The notes: a model not told the origin generated them from the letters alone. A stretch of DNA of 64,000 nucleotides from Aldrovandia affinis (GCA_029706075.1 JAINUG010000133.1:1880001-1944000), one strand, 5' to 3'; shown: positions 36,181 through 48,370, counted from the stretch's first letter. Program-made: numbers and translations.

Positions 36181-36671
36181 TTGCTGTTCTAAAGTACTGT
36201 AATGTCAGTATCAGTGGTCTCAGCGGTGGACTCTCTCTGGTTCAGTCTCTAAAGTGGTGTGTGTGTGTGTCAGGTGTCGTCAAGGGAAACGGCTCCTCAA
36301 AGCAACAGAGAGCATGAAAGGAGCGGTCTCATTTTCACAGGTCAAAGGTCAAAGTCAGGGTGCAGAGACAGACCCTATCCATCGCCTGCTGCCTTTAGCG
36401 TCCGGTCTGAGACGGGGCCAACACAGGAGAACAGCTCTAGGACAGTGATGTCTTGGACAGTTAGTGGGTGGACATGTGGAATGTGGTGTGTTGGCGTTGT
36501 TGTTGCCTGTTCCTTCCCCCGCTCCCCAGTGACCACTCCTCAGTACAAGCCCCCACTGGGGTGGGGGGGGAACCAGGAACCAACTGTCTGTTGATGCACT
36601 GTGGCTCACCACATTATATGATGTAAAATAAATAGACACAGATGTAGCATGCATGGAAAATATACATTCCA

Positions 36672-37245
36672 TTTGAGTAGGTAGAGCATGGTTCTGTGTG
36701 GCTCAGTAGGTAGAGCATGGTTCTGTGTGGCTCAGTATGCAGAGCATGGTTCTGTGTGGCTCAGTAGGTAGTGTGGTTCTGTGTGGCTCAGTAGGTAGAG
36801 CATGGTTCTGTGTGGCTCAGTAGGTAGAGTGTGGTTCTGTGTGGCTCAGTAGGTAGAGTGTGGTTCTGTGTGGCTCAGTAGGTAGAGCATGGTTCTGTGT
36901 GGCTCAGTAGGTAGTGTGGTTCTGTGTGGCTCAGTAGGTAGAGCGTGGTTCTGTGTGGCTCAGTAGGTAGAGCGTGGTTCTGTGTGGCTCAGTAGATAGA
37001 GCATGGTTCTGTATGGCTCAGTAGGTAGAGCGTGGTTCTGTGTGTCTCAGTAGGTAGAGCATGGTTCTGTGTGTCTCAGTAGGTAGAGCTTAGTTATGTG
37101 TGGCTCAGTAAGTAGAGCATGGCGTTGACAGTGCTTAGGTTGTGGGTTCAATTCCTACTGGGACCACATACTCTAAAATGTATGCATTCACTACTGTAAG
37201 TCTCTTTGGATAAACTGCTAAATGGCATATATTATTATATTGTAT
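36672..37245 (+). repeat. tRNA-derived SINE with head expanded into a 28-29 bp array
   Basis: About 15 copies of ggttctgtgtggctcagtag plus gtagagcat precede a single B-box region (gggttcaattcctactggga) and tail (taagtctctttggataaact). Unit lengths alternate between 28 and 29, and a few units are shortened by 4-6 bp. Confidence 0.92.
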
Positions 37246-37373
37246 ACTGTATATAGGTATATATTATATTACATTTCATAATCTGAGAATAATAGGACGG
37301 TCAGTGTCTGTTGTGTCTCTGGCCGTCTCGATGCGTGTGATTGTGATGATCAGAGATGACGTTGCTGTTGCAG

Positions 37374-37493
37374 CTGAAAGCACGTGCTCTCAGGACCAGT
37401 TCCAGTGCAAGACCACGATGCACTGCATCTCCAAGCTGTGGGTGTGTGACGAGGACCCAGACTGCGCAGACGGCTCGGACGAAGCCGACTGTG
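37374..37493 (+). CDS. lrp1b: lrp1b exon: LDLa repeat 4 of cluster IV
   Basis: Encodes [20 protein letters not shown] and [20 protein letters not shown]. The human LRP1B repeat is nearly identical ([22 protein letters not shown]). This is the single most diagnostic exon for lrp1b against lrp1. The acceptor is tgctgttgcag, the donor is g|gtgagc, phase 1/1. A 38-bp minisatellite begins within about 12 bp of the donor. Confidence 0.98.
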
Positions 37494-37504
37494 GTGAGCG
37501 CGAC

Positions 37505-37680
37505 CGATCCTCACCATCTCCACGATCTGTATCCCTCCTCACATTCCCTCACCATCTCCACGATCTGTATCCCTCCTCACATTCCCTCACCATCTCCACG
37601 ATCTGTATCCCTCCCAACATTCCCTCACCATCTGACCTCCACGGTCTGTATCCCTCCTCACATTCCCTCACCATCAGACT
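37505..37680 (+). repeat. about 38-bp minisatellite directly after exon
   Basis: Four to five units of tccctcaccatctccacgat plus ctgtatccctcctcacat; one unit is longer. Confidence 0.9.
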
Positions 37681-38564
37681 GACCTTGTCTGATTTCTCAC
37701 CACTCATAATGTTTCACCGAGTCATTTCGCTGACGGTAATCATTGGCCATGCAAATCTTCCATAACCGAAGCTTACTTCCAGTTTGCTTGCAGTAAAGTC
37801 AATAAGCATCAGGTCATTAACTCTCCTGGCCCTTATAAGGCTGGTTTAAGAGTGGGGTGGAGTGGGGGGGGCTTGTTTAAGAGTGGGGGTGATTTATGAA
37901 TATCCATATAACCGCTTTTCCTGGATTCTATTTTCTCGAACTGTAAAGCCGGTTTTGGTCCCGTTTAAGGGAATTAATTTACTTTTTCATGTCCCTGGTT
38001 AGTAGGCTGATAATCTAGTGTGTGTCCGTCTGCTATCCACCAAACCTTCATCCATTAGCAGCCCAATCTCACACATGTAATCATTTCAATAAATCTGCGG
38101 GATTTTTTCATGGGCAATGTTTTAATTATATTCTGTGAAGGTTAAATTTAAGTTGGTTTTAAATTATAGATGTTTTTATTTTTATTATTATTTTGGCCCA
38201 ATGGTAAGAATAGAGAAGAATGGGGGGCAAATGGGTTTAAAAAAATAAAAAGCCTAGCCTGACAGTTTTGGGCAAATGGTTTTAAAGCTTCAACCCAAAT
38301 AAAAAGCCTAGCTGCTGATAAATACACATTTTAATGAAGCTCTATAAAATATTTGGCTTTATTTCCCTACTGGTGACTGTACAGGCAAACATGAGCTTTT
38401 TTGCCATATACATATTCATTTAGTATTTCCGTTATTTTATTTCACCAACATCCTTTCCCACATGTATAAAGACTACAACCATGATTATGTCTAATGTAGC
38501 AGATTCCATTTCAAATAGCTTCTAGTTTACATATTTTCCATTTTCCATTTTCTGGACAGCTGGA
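37681..38564. other. intron interior
   Basis: AT-rich; a short duplication of aaataaaaagcctagc near 38244 and 38299. Nothing else recognised. Confidence 0.45.
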
Positions 38565-38690
38565 GAAAGTAATTCAGCGAATGCAAGTGCCCGATATCCC
38601 GAGTACAGCAGCAGGGGCCCACCTGAGATTCAAACCTGCCAATTTAGATCCCTAAAAGCACTACCCCACACCGCCCGCACCTGTGAGACA
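38565..38690 (-). mobile_element. SINE fragment, minus strand (tentative)
   Basis: cctgagattcaaacctgcca looks like the reverse complement of a tRNA-type B-box region, with a gtacagcagcaggggcccac body. Confidence 0.45.
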
Positions 38691-39149
38691 CTCCAGCGGG
38701 ACTGTGCAGAGTGGAGCCACTTTTCTCTCCATTTCAATTCCATCTCTCTCCTTCACCGGAGTGGATTCCGTCTCCAGGGAGAAACCTGTCTGATGCCATT
38801 ATTTGCAGCCAATCAACCCCCCTCCCTGGGCTTGTTTTAGAGGGGTGATGTGAGGACGGTGATTTAGCACAGTGAGGTCACTCAGACACCTGCCTGGGGC
38901 TTTGGTAATGGGGCGCGTAGCCGCCCTCGTTAGCGCTGATGAGTCCAACAGGCCCGTAAATTCGGCCATTACGCCCTGGCAGAGCCGGCTCACAGCCCGA
39001 CCCCCCTCCCCTGAGCTGGCTCACAGCCCCCCCCTCCCGTGACCTCTGCATTTCCTCTTTAATTCTCCATCCAGCGCAGCAACATTCAGAGGCGTGTGAG
39101 CGCGGAGCGAGAGGTCTCCTGCTTCCATTTGATCCCGGTCGCGTCCGCC
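38691..39149. other. intron interior, GC-richer
   Basis: Nothing recognised beyond GC-rich composition. Confidence 0.4.
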
Positions 39150-39435
39150 TGCCCTCCAATCAGAGAGCTGTTTGTGTTTTCACTGTGAGCCCTTCCCCTC
39201 TCCTCCAATCAGAGAGCTGTTTGTGTTTTCACTGGGAGCCCTTCCCCTCTCCTCCAATCAGAGAGCTGTTTGTGTTTTCACTGGGAGCCCTTCCCCTCTC
39301 CTCCAATCAGAGAGCTGTTTGTGTTTTCACTGTGAGCCCTTCCCCCTCCTCCAATCAGAGAGCTGTTTGTGTTTTCACCAGCCCTCTCCCTCTCCCAATC
39401 AGAGAGCTGTTTGTGTTTTCACTGTGAGCCCTTCC
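39150..39435 (+). repeat. 48-bp minisatellite containing CCAAT boxes
   Basis: Six units of ctccaatcagagagctgttt followed by gtgttttcactgggagccct tcccct. Every unit holds ccaatcag, a good NF-Y consensus. Confidence 0.93.
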
Positions 39436-39439
39436 CTTC

Positions 39440-39505
39440 TTGAACCCATTGACCTAAGCGTTGCCAACGCCGTGCTCTACCAACTGAGCCACAGAGAGCC
39501 ACTGT
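39440..39505 (-). mobile_element. tRNA-derived SINE head fragment
   Basis: gaacccattgacctaagcgt plus ctctaccaactgagccac is the reverse complement of the head of the second SINE family. Confidence 0.65.
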
Positions 39506-39518
39506 GTGATAGATTGGG

Positions 39519-39625
39519 AGCAGATTTTCAACCGGGTTTTTGAAAAGATAAATCCTTCTTCCTCCCTCATTAAATTTTCAGCCGGGTGTTTGAAAAGATA
39601 AATCCTTCTTCCTCCCTCATTCAAC
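39519..39625 (+). repeat. direct duplication of about 55 bp
   Basis: gtttttgaaaagataaatcc plus ttcttcctccctcatt appears twice in tandem. Confidence 0.85.
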
Positions 39626-39944
39626 ATTGCTCATGGACTCGTTGATAGACAATGCAAATATCACAGACACCATAAAATTGTTGCAAGCAATATTGGGGAC
39701 AGATTAATAGTTTACTTTGACTGATGTATTTAAACCTGTTTTGTGTCATTTAAAGTTTGGCTGAAATGAACAACAAAATATTGTGCAGGATTGAATTAAT
39801 TTATCAGATAAAAAAGTAAAAAATAGTTTTCATTTTAAACTCACGGCTTAATTGTTTAGTTCTTAGGATCAAGAATGTCTCTTCTCACATGTTTCAGAGA
39901 CAAACTGCAAGTCTCCTTTTAATGTGGTCCAGCATAACAAAGAT
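39626..39944. other. intron interior
   Basis: Nothing recognised. Confidence 0.4.
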
Positions 39945-40085
39945 TTATATGGTTCTAGACAGGAAGCACTGAAAGATGCATATGGTTCTAGACAGGAAGC
40001 ACTGAAAGATGCACATGGTTCTAAACAGGAAGCACTGAAAGATGAATATGGTTCTAGACAGGAAGCACTGAAAGGCGCACATGAG
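39945..40085 (+). repeat. 31-bp minisatellite
   Basis: About four units of atggttctagacaggaagca plus ctgaaagatgc. Confidence 0.9.
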
Positions 40086-40619
40086 CAGCAGTAGCAGGGG
40101 CCGTTTGAGTGATCTGTGTTATAAAAGCAGAGACACAGTGGCCCAGTAAACAACAGGAAGGACAGTCTGAACGTTTTTATTGTCCTGTGGAGAGGGAAGT
40201 GCTCGACCACCTTGGGAAACTCTTTCATCTGTAAAGGAGGCAGCCAGGGCTGGAACATGATTGAGTCTCTTTCAACTTAAAAATATTGATTGAGCAGAGT
40301 GCTGGTGTTATTTTATCTTTTTTATTATTTTATCTCAGTTACTCGCTGAACGCCCATGCCCTGCGTGTAACAGATGGGAGTAGAAAGCCTTTCCGAAAAT
40401 TCACCTTTAGGCATGATTTATTAGATATTACCTTCCAAATTATTGAGACGCCTCTAGGTATTCACCATCCCATACATCCAGAACAACTGCTGTGTATCCA
40501 AGCCCCATCAAACTGACACGGAAAAATCATAGAATATTGAAGATGACACTTGGGTGAAACACAAACTGAGGCAATGAATGAACTTTGATCAAAGTGGGCT
40601 TCGCCTCCAGTTCAGCCCA
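40086..40619. other. intron interior
   Basis: Nothing recognised. Confidence 0.4.
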
Positions 40620-40845
40620 GATTACACTTTGATGGTTAGGGAACTGGTAACTCAGGGGTTGCTGGCGATTCCCAGGTGGGGCACTGCCATTGTATCCTTG
40701 AGCAAGGCTTAACCTGAATTGCTTCAGTAAAATATCCAGCTGTATAAATGGATTGTATGTAAAGAAATGCAAATTGTGTAAGTCGCGCTGGATAAGAGCA
40801 TCTGCTAAATGCCTTAAATGTAAATGTAAATGTAGATTCAATCAG
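40620..40845 (+). mobile_element. tRNA-derived SINE
   Basis: Body ttgagcaaggcttaacctga, then gtaagtcgcgctggataaga and the end aaatgtaaatgtaaatgta. Same family as the minus-strand copy at 21930-22130. Confidence 0.8.
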
Positions 40846-42424
40846 CCCAAACAAACCCCATTAAATTCAGCGTGCGCGTAAGTACAGCAGAAACTACACT
40901 GAGTCCAGGTCCAAAATGCCAAACTCCAGACGAGCCATCAGGCCCTCTCACCATCAGTCTCTCACCATCAGTGCACTAGACTCACTTAAAAGTTACTTTG
41001 GCTCCGACCCAACATCATTACTTTCTATCAGAACTTTTTCTTTGAGCCAGTAACACATCTCAGGCCTGTGTGAGACCTTCTGTGGATTCTCTATTGATAT
41101 GTGTATCGGCTCAAAAGCGGCTTGTGTTTGAATAGAATTCATTTTCTTCCGAATGGAAATTCCCTGTTCAGGGTGTACGTGCTGGGGGAAATTAAATTGC
41201 GGAATGCCTCTTGTATGTTTTCAGGAGTAAAAGGGAGCTTCCATGGATTATTGACTGAAAAACTATTAAAGTTGCATTGATGACAGACCAGTTACCCCAT
41301 GAGCAGCTCCCATGCCAATAACTGTTTACCCTTTTATTTCTGTCTGGAAAATGTATTTATTGGCAGTTTATTTTAAAGGAAATCCCCCTGCCCTCCCTGT
41401 CAGTGAACGTATCGGAAGTGATCCGGCCCTGCGCTCATCCTGGGGGGCACAGCGCTGTTCATTTAAGGATATGGATCGGCTGATCTGAAGTGTCCTGTGT
41501 GGGAACGGGAGAGAGCACTTATTGAGTGATTTCAGTGAGGATGTGACAGCGTCTGTCTGTAATTAAAGAGTGTCATCTCTCTCTTATGGTCGTATTGATT
41601 TCACTGTCAATATCTAGGCAACATGCTTTTTTGTTTCTGGGCGGCAACTGAATTAATTTGAAGCAGCCGTCTCCAGGCTTGGCTTGCCTCAAAATTAATG
41701 CCTTGCCGAAATTGTTGAGATTTAATAGATTTTTTTCCTTTTTTATTTTTTTTGGAACATCTTTTATACATCTTTTTTTTTATCTCCACCAATTTGGAAT
41801 CGCTGACTGACAAGCACTTCCTGATGCACAAGCCACCCACGATGTTCCACAACGCAAGCTACTGAGTGTGACAGCAGAGCTAATTTTGGAATGAAATCCA
41901 TCTTTCATGGATGACAAACTGTGTAGGCCCGCCTCGTTTCGTGTGAACAGCAGAGAGGAGTGTGGCTTGTTATTTAAGATTGTTAGGGTGAAATAATGCC
42001 TTTGTATCCAAATAAAACTGGCTAGCGTGTGGTGATGGATGTGAAACCACCCCTTGCAGGATGAATGCTAGTTTTTCTTTTTTTTTTTGCCTCTAATATT
42101 ATAGTATATTGTAGGATGATTCATCATTTAATTTTCTCTAATAATAAAGTAGTATGTCTATGGGACTATACACACACACACATGCACAAATTTGCCAGCT
42201 GTCAGATTTTTTAAAGCCAGTTTAAGTTCAAGGTTTCAATCAGATCAAAGTCCAGATTTTGTTCGCTCCTTGAGCACTTGAGTCCTTTGAAGTGATATTT
42301 AGCTGCACAGTAGAAATATAATGTGCCAAAACACAGAAGCCTCCTGTTGTTTTTGGCTGCATCACGTCTAAAGATGTCATGAGTGTCTCGGTCACTCAGT
42401 GGAGATTCCTCCTCTCTGAATAAC
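40846..42424. other. intron interior, candidate conserved non-coding stretch
   Basis: AT-rich and non-repetitive, especially 41130-42000, in the largest intron of the window. I recognise nothing specific; a regulatory role is only a guess. Confidence 0.4.
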
Positions 42425-42668
42425 CAGCCCTGCTGCAGTGGAGGCTGATCCTCAGCTGACCGCTCAGCCCTGCTGCAGTGGAGGCTGATCCTCGGCTGAC
42501 CGCTCAGCCCTGCTGCAGTGGAGGCTGATCCTCGGCTGACCGCTCAGCCCTGCTGCAGTGGAGGCTGATCCTCGGCTGACCGCTCAGCCCTGCTGCAGTG
42601 GAGGCTGATCCTCGGCTGACCGCTCAGCCCTGCTGCAGTGGAGGCTGATCCTTGGCTGACCGCTCAGG
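42425..42668 (+). repeat. 40-bp minisatellite
   Basis: Six nearly perfect units of cagccctgctgcagtggagg plus ctgatcctcggctgaccgct. Confidence 0.95.
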
Positions 42669-42737
42669 GCTTCATTCTGAAACGCTTCCAGATCCATGAC
42701 TGTGATTCCACTGAATTCCTGTTTTCCTTTACGTGTG

Positions 42738-42984
42738 CAGGTAACTGCCGAAATAAGTAAACGAGGGATACAAAGTATATTCCACACAGGTGTGTTTCCG
42801 GAGTTAATTAAGCAAATAGCTCTGTATGCCAAGAATCTATTGAATCTGGGAAAGCTATTAGAATCAATTAGGAACAATTAGAATCTATGCCAAGCGCACT
42901 GAAGCTATTCTGGTGGCTCGTGGTGGCCCAGCGCCCTATTAAGACACTTTGTGTTGCTGTTTCCTTCGTTTTGGCAGCTGCTTG
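42738..42984 (+). mobile_element. Tc1-derived miniature element
   Basis: 247 bp with ends caggtaactgccgaaataag and ccttcgttttggcagctgct. The interior keeps ggtggcccagcgccctatta from the transposon 3' part; most of the transposase is deleted. Confidence 0.82.
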
Positions 42985-43589
42985 TATGAATGTGTTTAAA
43001 TGCATGTCAGTGTGCCTTCAAAAAAAGCAACAGATGGGTTTTGATCAGCAGTTGTTGTAAAAGTAACAGCTTCAGTGTCAGTGTCTAGTCGTTTAATTAT
43101 ATGCATTTAAAATGGTGGTGAAGAAGTTACTGTCTTTCTGTGACTGCTGTTCGATACAAGGACTTTCTCCAACAAGGTTAACAGTTTCTAAATGCATACA
43201 CGGCTGTTTTTTAGTTTTGAATAAGGAGAGGATAGCTCATCCTTCATTGCTAACGTATGTTCGAGAGGGGCACGGGGGAAAGTGATGTATTAATGATCAT
43301 GTGACCACATTTTTTATCCATGCTTGGCTGATAATTGGCCTCTCGTGATTCACACAAGTGTGTTTGTGGGTCACAGTAAACGCACGTACGGTACATTGCA
43401 AGGACATAATTGTCACTAATTAGTTATTCTGACACTGGACACTTAAAGAATATTGCCGGTCCTGTTGGAACATAAGACACAGCAGGTTCAATTCCTCAAG
43501 GACTTCCTGCAACGGAGCACTTTTTAAAAAGTTTTTTTTATTGCATATAGATTTTGCAGGCAGCTACAATGCTCTGCTGCATGGTGTCA
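42985..43589. other. intron interior
   Basis: Nothing recognised. Confidence 0.4.
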
Positions 43590-43690
43590 GGTAAAAAAAC
43601 TCCCCCTGGGGTGAATGGCCAAATGCCGCCCCCGATCGGGGCTGATGACCAGGGCCAGTCTGGTAGAGACGGGGTTTCGAACCGCGTAGG
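43590..43690 (-). mobile_element. SINE family B head fragment
   Basis: gccgcccccgatcggggctg and ggggtttcgaaccgcg are reverse complements of the family B head region. Confidence 0.65.
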
Positions 43691-44489
43691 TTCTCATCAT
43701 ATTCTCATGGACCTGACCTTAATTGACCAAAAATATAATTTGAAATGAGGAATGTCTAACGAACCCCCTCATCAACTGATTTATGTTCTATATTTAATGT
43801 ACATCAATAGTTTCCTATTATTTGATCGGTTTTAGTAGTTGTACGATTACATTTTCAAACGTGCATTTGAAAGTGTGCAGCTGTGCAGACTAAGGGCACA
43901 GTCGGTGGTGTGTGGGCCGTTGTCACTGATCTGGGTTCAGCCAGTAACCTGCATGAGGCCATGAGGGGGCACAGAACGACTTTGGTAGTATTGAAAAATA
44001 AGTCATTTTCAGTCATGCCTCCACCTCCAAAACAAATGACTTTTTTTTTTTTTTTTTTTTGTACTGAAAAGCTTTTGTTTTGGCATTGCATTGATCCGCC
44101 ACCCTTCTGCCTTCCCCCGATTGGTTACAGGGTGATACCCCCCATCACCTGATTGGTTGGAGGGTAAACATAAATCACTAACTGCTGCCGGGTGAAATGG
44201 GAACAGATCCCACTTTTGGCCACGCTGTGCTTGGGTCTGCAGGGGAGTTTCCATGGAGTTGATTTATAAACGTTTAAAACATCAAACCAGCCAAGCGCTT
44301 CCTCTGGGTTGTGTGTTCTCACAGATCCACCCGCGTGCTTACTGACACACGCCTTACATCTCGCTAGCGCCATTTTGTAGGAGCTCAGTTGAACAATTTA
44401 GGAAGATTGTTAAGAGTTGTATTCAGTAAGAGATGAAAATGATTCACACCCTTGATAAAGATGAGCAAAAAAGGCTGTATAACACACAC
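43691..44489. other. intron interior
   Basis: A 22-bp T-run at 44040-44061. Otherwise unrecognised. Confidence 0.4.
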
Positions 44490-44760
44490 AACACAGGTAA
44501 TGAGCAGGATTAAGAGATTGGTGAACATATTGGGTGGGAATCTTTGATCAAAGATCATGCAGATCCTTCAGGCTGTGCTTGTGGACTGCCCTCTTCAATT
44601 CAAACCACAAATTGTCAATTGGGCTCAAGTCTGAAGACTGAGATGGCCATTGTGAAATGAAAGTCATTTTAGGGTCAGTTAACCACATCTTGATTTTGAG
44701 GTATGCCTGGCATAACTGTCTCACCGAAAGATCCATTTGCGGCCAAGTTTCAGCTTAACA
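44490..44760 (-). mobile_element. second Tc1-like family, transposase C-terminal fragment
   Basis: The minus strand reads WPSQSSDLSPIDNLWFELKR, a Tc1 DDE C-terminal motif with the catalytic E replaced by D (SPIDNLW rather than SPIENLW). It is truncated and isolated. Confidence 0.8.
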
Positions 44761-45502
44761 ATTTTATTTAATGATTATATAATGTCATTTTAGAAAATTA
44801 AAGGTTGTGAAGGTTGTGACATATTTTTTGTGGAAAAATATAAATATTATTATTTAAATACTTTTCTGAGTATTAGTAGAAAAGAGTATTTTCTAATCTG
44901 ATCATAATCTTTCACTTTTTTTGAGAATACAATATAGCTCATTGCCTGCATTGCTCATCTTTATCGAGGATGTGAATAATTTTGTATTTCAGCATTGTCA
45001 GAAACGGAGACGTCAACTTGGTCAGTTAGTGTGTCCGCAGTGCCCACTGGACTGGACTGGTCAAAGGCTGGGCTGGGCTGAGCTGAAGCTGGCTCATCAC
45101 TGGTGTTGTCTAAAAACATTTTACATTGTAAAATAAATGATTAAAACTAGTAATATTACACAAAATCCCTTTCTCTATCTGTTAGCTGTTGTTTGTGTGT
45201 GTTGTCATGATTATTTTGGGGCACAACTAAAGACTAACACATCTTCTAAGTTGCAAATATGTTGTCACAGAAGAGCTTTTATAAGCATGCGGTGTCACAA
45301 ACTGATTTATTTCAGTTTTTCTTCATCTCTTCATGTAGTTTATGCCACAGGATACAAACATTTTATTGTTGTTCTACCTCAGTGTCAAAACACGGATTAG
45401 ATGCCTAGGAAACGATGATTACCCCTGGTGATATGACTGCGCAGTATTAATATTCATGCGCTGTCAAATTGTTTGTTTGTTTGTTTGTTTGTTGGTAACC
45501 AG
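44761..45502. other. intron 3' part
   Basis: AT-rich; a (GTTT)n run at 45471-45493 ends near the acceptor. No exon or element seen. Confidence 0.45.
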
Positions 45503-45619
45503 ATGAAAAGACGTGCGGACCTCATGAATTCCGCTGCAGGAACAACAACTGCATCCCAGACCACTGGCGCTGCGACAGCCAGAGTGACTGTGGAGACCAC
45601 TCGGACGAAGAGAACTGCA
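45503..45619 (+). CDS. lrp1b: lrp1b exon: LDLa repeat 5 of cluster IV
   Basis: Encodes [20 protein letters not shown] and [19 protein letters not shown]. Human LRP1B has [20 protein letters not shown] here. All six cysteines and acidic calcium ligands are present. The acceptor gttggtaaccag has an unusually purine-rich upstream context with a (GTTT)n run instead of a C/T tract. The donor is a|gtgagt, phase 1/1. Pyrimidine repeats start about 20 bp downstream. Confidence 0.97.
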
Positions 45620-45634
45620 GTGAGTCATGCTCCT

Positions 45635-45750
45635 CCCTCCCTCCTCTCCCCTCCTCTCCTCTCCTCTCCTCTCCTCTCCTCCCACGCCCGTTCTCAAACT
45701 CTTTTCTTTCCTCCTCCATGTTCTCAAACTCTTTTCTTTCCTCCTCCATG
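45635..45750. repeat. (CCTCT)n followed by a 30-bp direct duplication
   Basis: ctcctctcctctcctctcct, then ttctcaaactcttttctttc plus ctcctccatg twice. Confidence 0.88.
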
Positions 45751-45968
45751 TATGGCCTGAAGTCTAACATGGTTCATAGCCAGGCCAAGTGGGACAGGCC
45801 GCACAGAGATGTGTTCTCTTCATGTGTCGGCTGTTTGTGTTTTATTTATTTATTTGTTTATCTTTTCGCCTTCGTTGTGTGAAACTTTGACGTTCCCGAC
45901 TCAGTTGTGTGCTCCCCCTATCAAAGTACAAACCGGTTTTTGGTGTGGTCCCGTTTTTATTTGCGTGC

Positions 45969-46010
45969 TAGTGTGTGTGTGTGTGTGTCTGTGCGTGCGT
46001 GTGTCTGTCT

Positions 46011-46070
<60 letters not shown>

Positions 46071-46131
46071 GTGTGTGTGTGTGAGCGTGTCTGTGCGTGT
46101 GTCTCTGTCTCTGTGTGTGTGCCTGTGTGTT
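45969..46131. repeat. long (TG)n microsatellite
   Basis: About 110-160 bp of TG with cg, ct and tctctg interruptions; the purest core is 46014-46064. Confidence 0.95.
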
Positions 46132-46917
46132 CCTTCAGTTCCACGTTGGGAGTAAAAGCTGTGGGCCCCCAGCAAACTCAAGGCATGCGTACAACACAAA
46201 CCCACACTGCCCCCAACCCCCCACCCCACTGTCCCCCGAATTCCCCCATCACTCCTCTCCGTCGGAGTGCAAACACTTCTAAATTAAAGCTCGGCCCTCT
46301 GTTTGGATACCCATCACCGCGGTTACCCAACCCTTATTACCCCCGATCCTGTCCCTGCCCTGCACCCCTCTGCACGGCCCCCCCTCACATTTAAATACAC
46401 TCTGTTCCACTCCGCCACGCTCAGCGCTCACAATCAGGTGCACAATGCCAGGTGGAAACCATGGCAATAAGAGTCCCCATCACACAGGCCAGGCGGAGGA
46501 GAGAGAGAGAGCGCTTCTTCTTTCTGTTTCCCCCCCTCCTGTTACCCGTCTTGTATTCGCTCCCTGAGAGAAAAGTGCTCGAGACTCTCCAGAAAGGTCA
46601 ACAGAGCAGAAGCCAATAGACTGGTGTGATTGACGGAGGCTTAATGGAGTTTTAGGGGTGAAGAGCGGGCCTCTTTTATTGAGTCCTATGAGGTGTATGA
46701 GGTCCCAGTTTCAACACAGACACAAAGCCTTTCCTTGTTTTTTCTCTCTGACTAAAGGGCTTAATTAGGTTTTTCCCCCATGTTTTTTAATTTCCCAACT
46801 CTCATAATGCTGTTCACAAAAGGAAAAAATTTAGCGCTTGTTAAAGTTGAACATAAATCACATCGTGGTCAGCTGGAATCTAGGCAAATGTGAGCAGTTC
46901 AATAACAATTATATTTC
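46132..46917. other. intron interior
   Basis: Nothing recognised; 46740-46880 is non-repetitive and AT-rich. Confidence 0.4.
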
Positions 46918-47412
46918 TGTTGGTTCTGTGTGGCTCAGTTGGTAGAGTGTGGTTCTGTGTGCCTCAGTAGGTAGAGAGTGGTTCTGTGGGGCTCAGTAGG
47001 TAGAGAGTGGTTCTGTGTGGCTCAGTAGGTAGTGTGGTTCTGTGTGACCCAGTAGGTAGAGCATGGTTCTGTGTGGCTCAGTAGGTAGAGCATGGTTCTG
47101 TGTGGCGTGGTTCTCAGTAGGTAGAGCGTGGTTCTGTGTGGCTCAGTAGGTAGATGGCGTGGTTCTGTGTGTCTCAGTAGGTAGAGTGTGGTTCTGTATG
47201 GCTCAGTAGGTAGAGCGTGGTTCTGTGTGTCTCAGTAGGTAGAGCATGGTTCTGTATGACTCAGTAGTTAGAGTGTAGTTCTGTGTGGCTCAGGAGGTAG
47301 AGCATGGTGTTAGGTTGTGGGCTCGATTCCCATCGGGACCAAATATACTGAAAAATGTATGCATTCACTACTGTAAGTTGCCTTGGATAAAAGCGTCTGC
47401 TAAATGGCATGT
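46918..47412 (+). repeat. tRNA-derived SINE with expanded head array
   Basis: About 13 imperfect copies of ggttctgtgtggctcagtag plus gtagagcgt, then one B-box region (gggctcgattcccatcggga) and tail (ataaaagcgtctgctaaatg). It parallels 12285-12850 and 36672-37245. Confidence 0.9.
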
Positions 47413-48263
47413 AAAACATTTTGTTTCTCCTTTGTTTTATTATTGCAAATATTCAATACTGAATATTTCTCCTTGGGGCGCCTCTTTAGAGGAGGATATT
47501 CTGATGGATTCTCAAGGATGGATATTCTGTGCTGTCTGTTGAAAACTAGGAGAAGCTCCTGGTTTGCAGTTGGGTGTTGCGGTCTCTCTAAGGTTTCATT
47601 AATTACATTCAGTTCAGTTCCCTTGAGTAAGTCTGTGATACCGCAGTCTATGAAATGCGTCTCTCCTTCGTCTTCCTCCACAGCATTCTCATACCGCTGG
47701 GGTCCGGAAATATCCCACATATCGCCGGTCCTCATCAGTGATGAAGAATGCAGGCTGGCTTTCTGTTATCCGTAACGGAGCAATTTTCTTCCCCAAAACA
47801 GGATGAAACATTATGATGGTATTAATTATGAGGTAGTTATCGTACCAGGGGCGCTGTCTTTTCAGTAGTCGGGCCTTTGTGACAGATCTGCCCATCTTCT
47901 GCTGTAATCACAGCGGCCCCTCATCCAGACCTGAGCTCTTTGGTGCCCAGTGCTCACAGCCAACAGGAAGTGGAACTCCACCGAAGGTGCAGTCTTACTG
48001 GAGAAACAGGATGTTAATCCTGCCATACAGCTTTGTTCCTCTTGATTTGATGTGAATCTCTGTCAGAACAGAGTCATTCATTCAGGCAACAGTCACCGAT
48101 AGCAACAGTGAACGGAGATAAGATGCCGTGCGTGTGTCAGGATGTTTCCCTCTTGAGAACGTGTGTGTGTGTGTGCGCAAATCTGGACAGTTGCTTTTGG
48201 TCCCGTCACAACCCCGACCCCCACCCCGGATTCACCCCTGGTCTGTCTCTCCTCCAAACTCAG
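47413..48263. other. intron 3' part
   Basis: A non-repetitive stretch at 47460-47900, then a short TG run at 48161-48173. No exon recognised. Confidence 0.45.
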
Positions 48264-48370
48264 AGCCGGTGACCTGCAACTCCAAGGACTTTGTCTGCGC
48301 CAACGGGGAGTGCATCTCGGCCCGGTTCCGGTGTGACGGAGACTACGACTGCGTGGACAACTCTGACGAG
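48264..48370 (+). CDS. lrp1b: lrp1b exon: LDLa repeat 6 of cluster IV (most of module)
   Basis: Encodes [20 protein letters not shown] and [16 protein letters not shown]. Human LRP1B has [22 protein letters not shown]. Phase is 1 in and 0 out, so the last cysteine of the module comes from the next exon (KDC). This split module layout is seen again at 56174-56280. The donor is gag|gtgaga. If the donor is not used, the frame stays open for about 180 more codons through the 21-bp minisatellite. Confidence 0.96.

Noticed and set aside
36672..37245. tRNA gene cluster
   Set aside because: Only the A-box-like head is repeated, there is a single B box, no cloverleaf can be drawn, and the unit is joined to a SINE tail.
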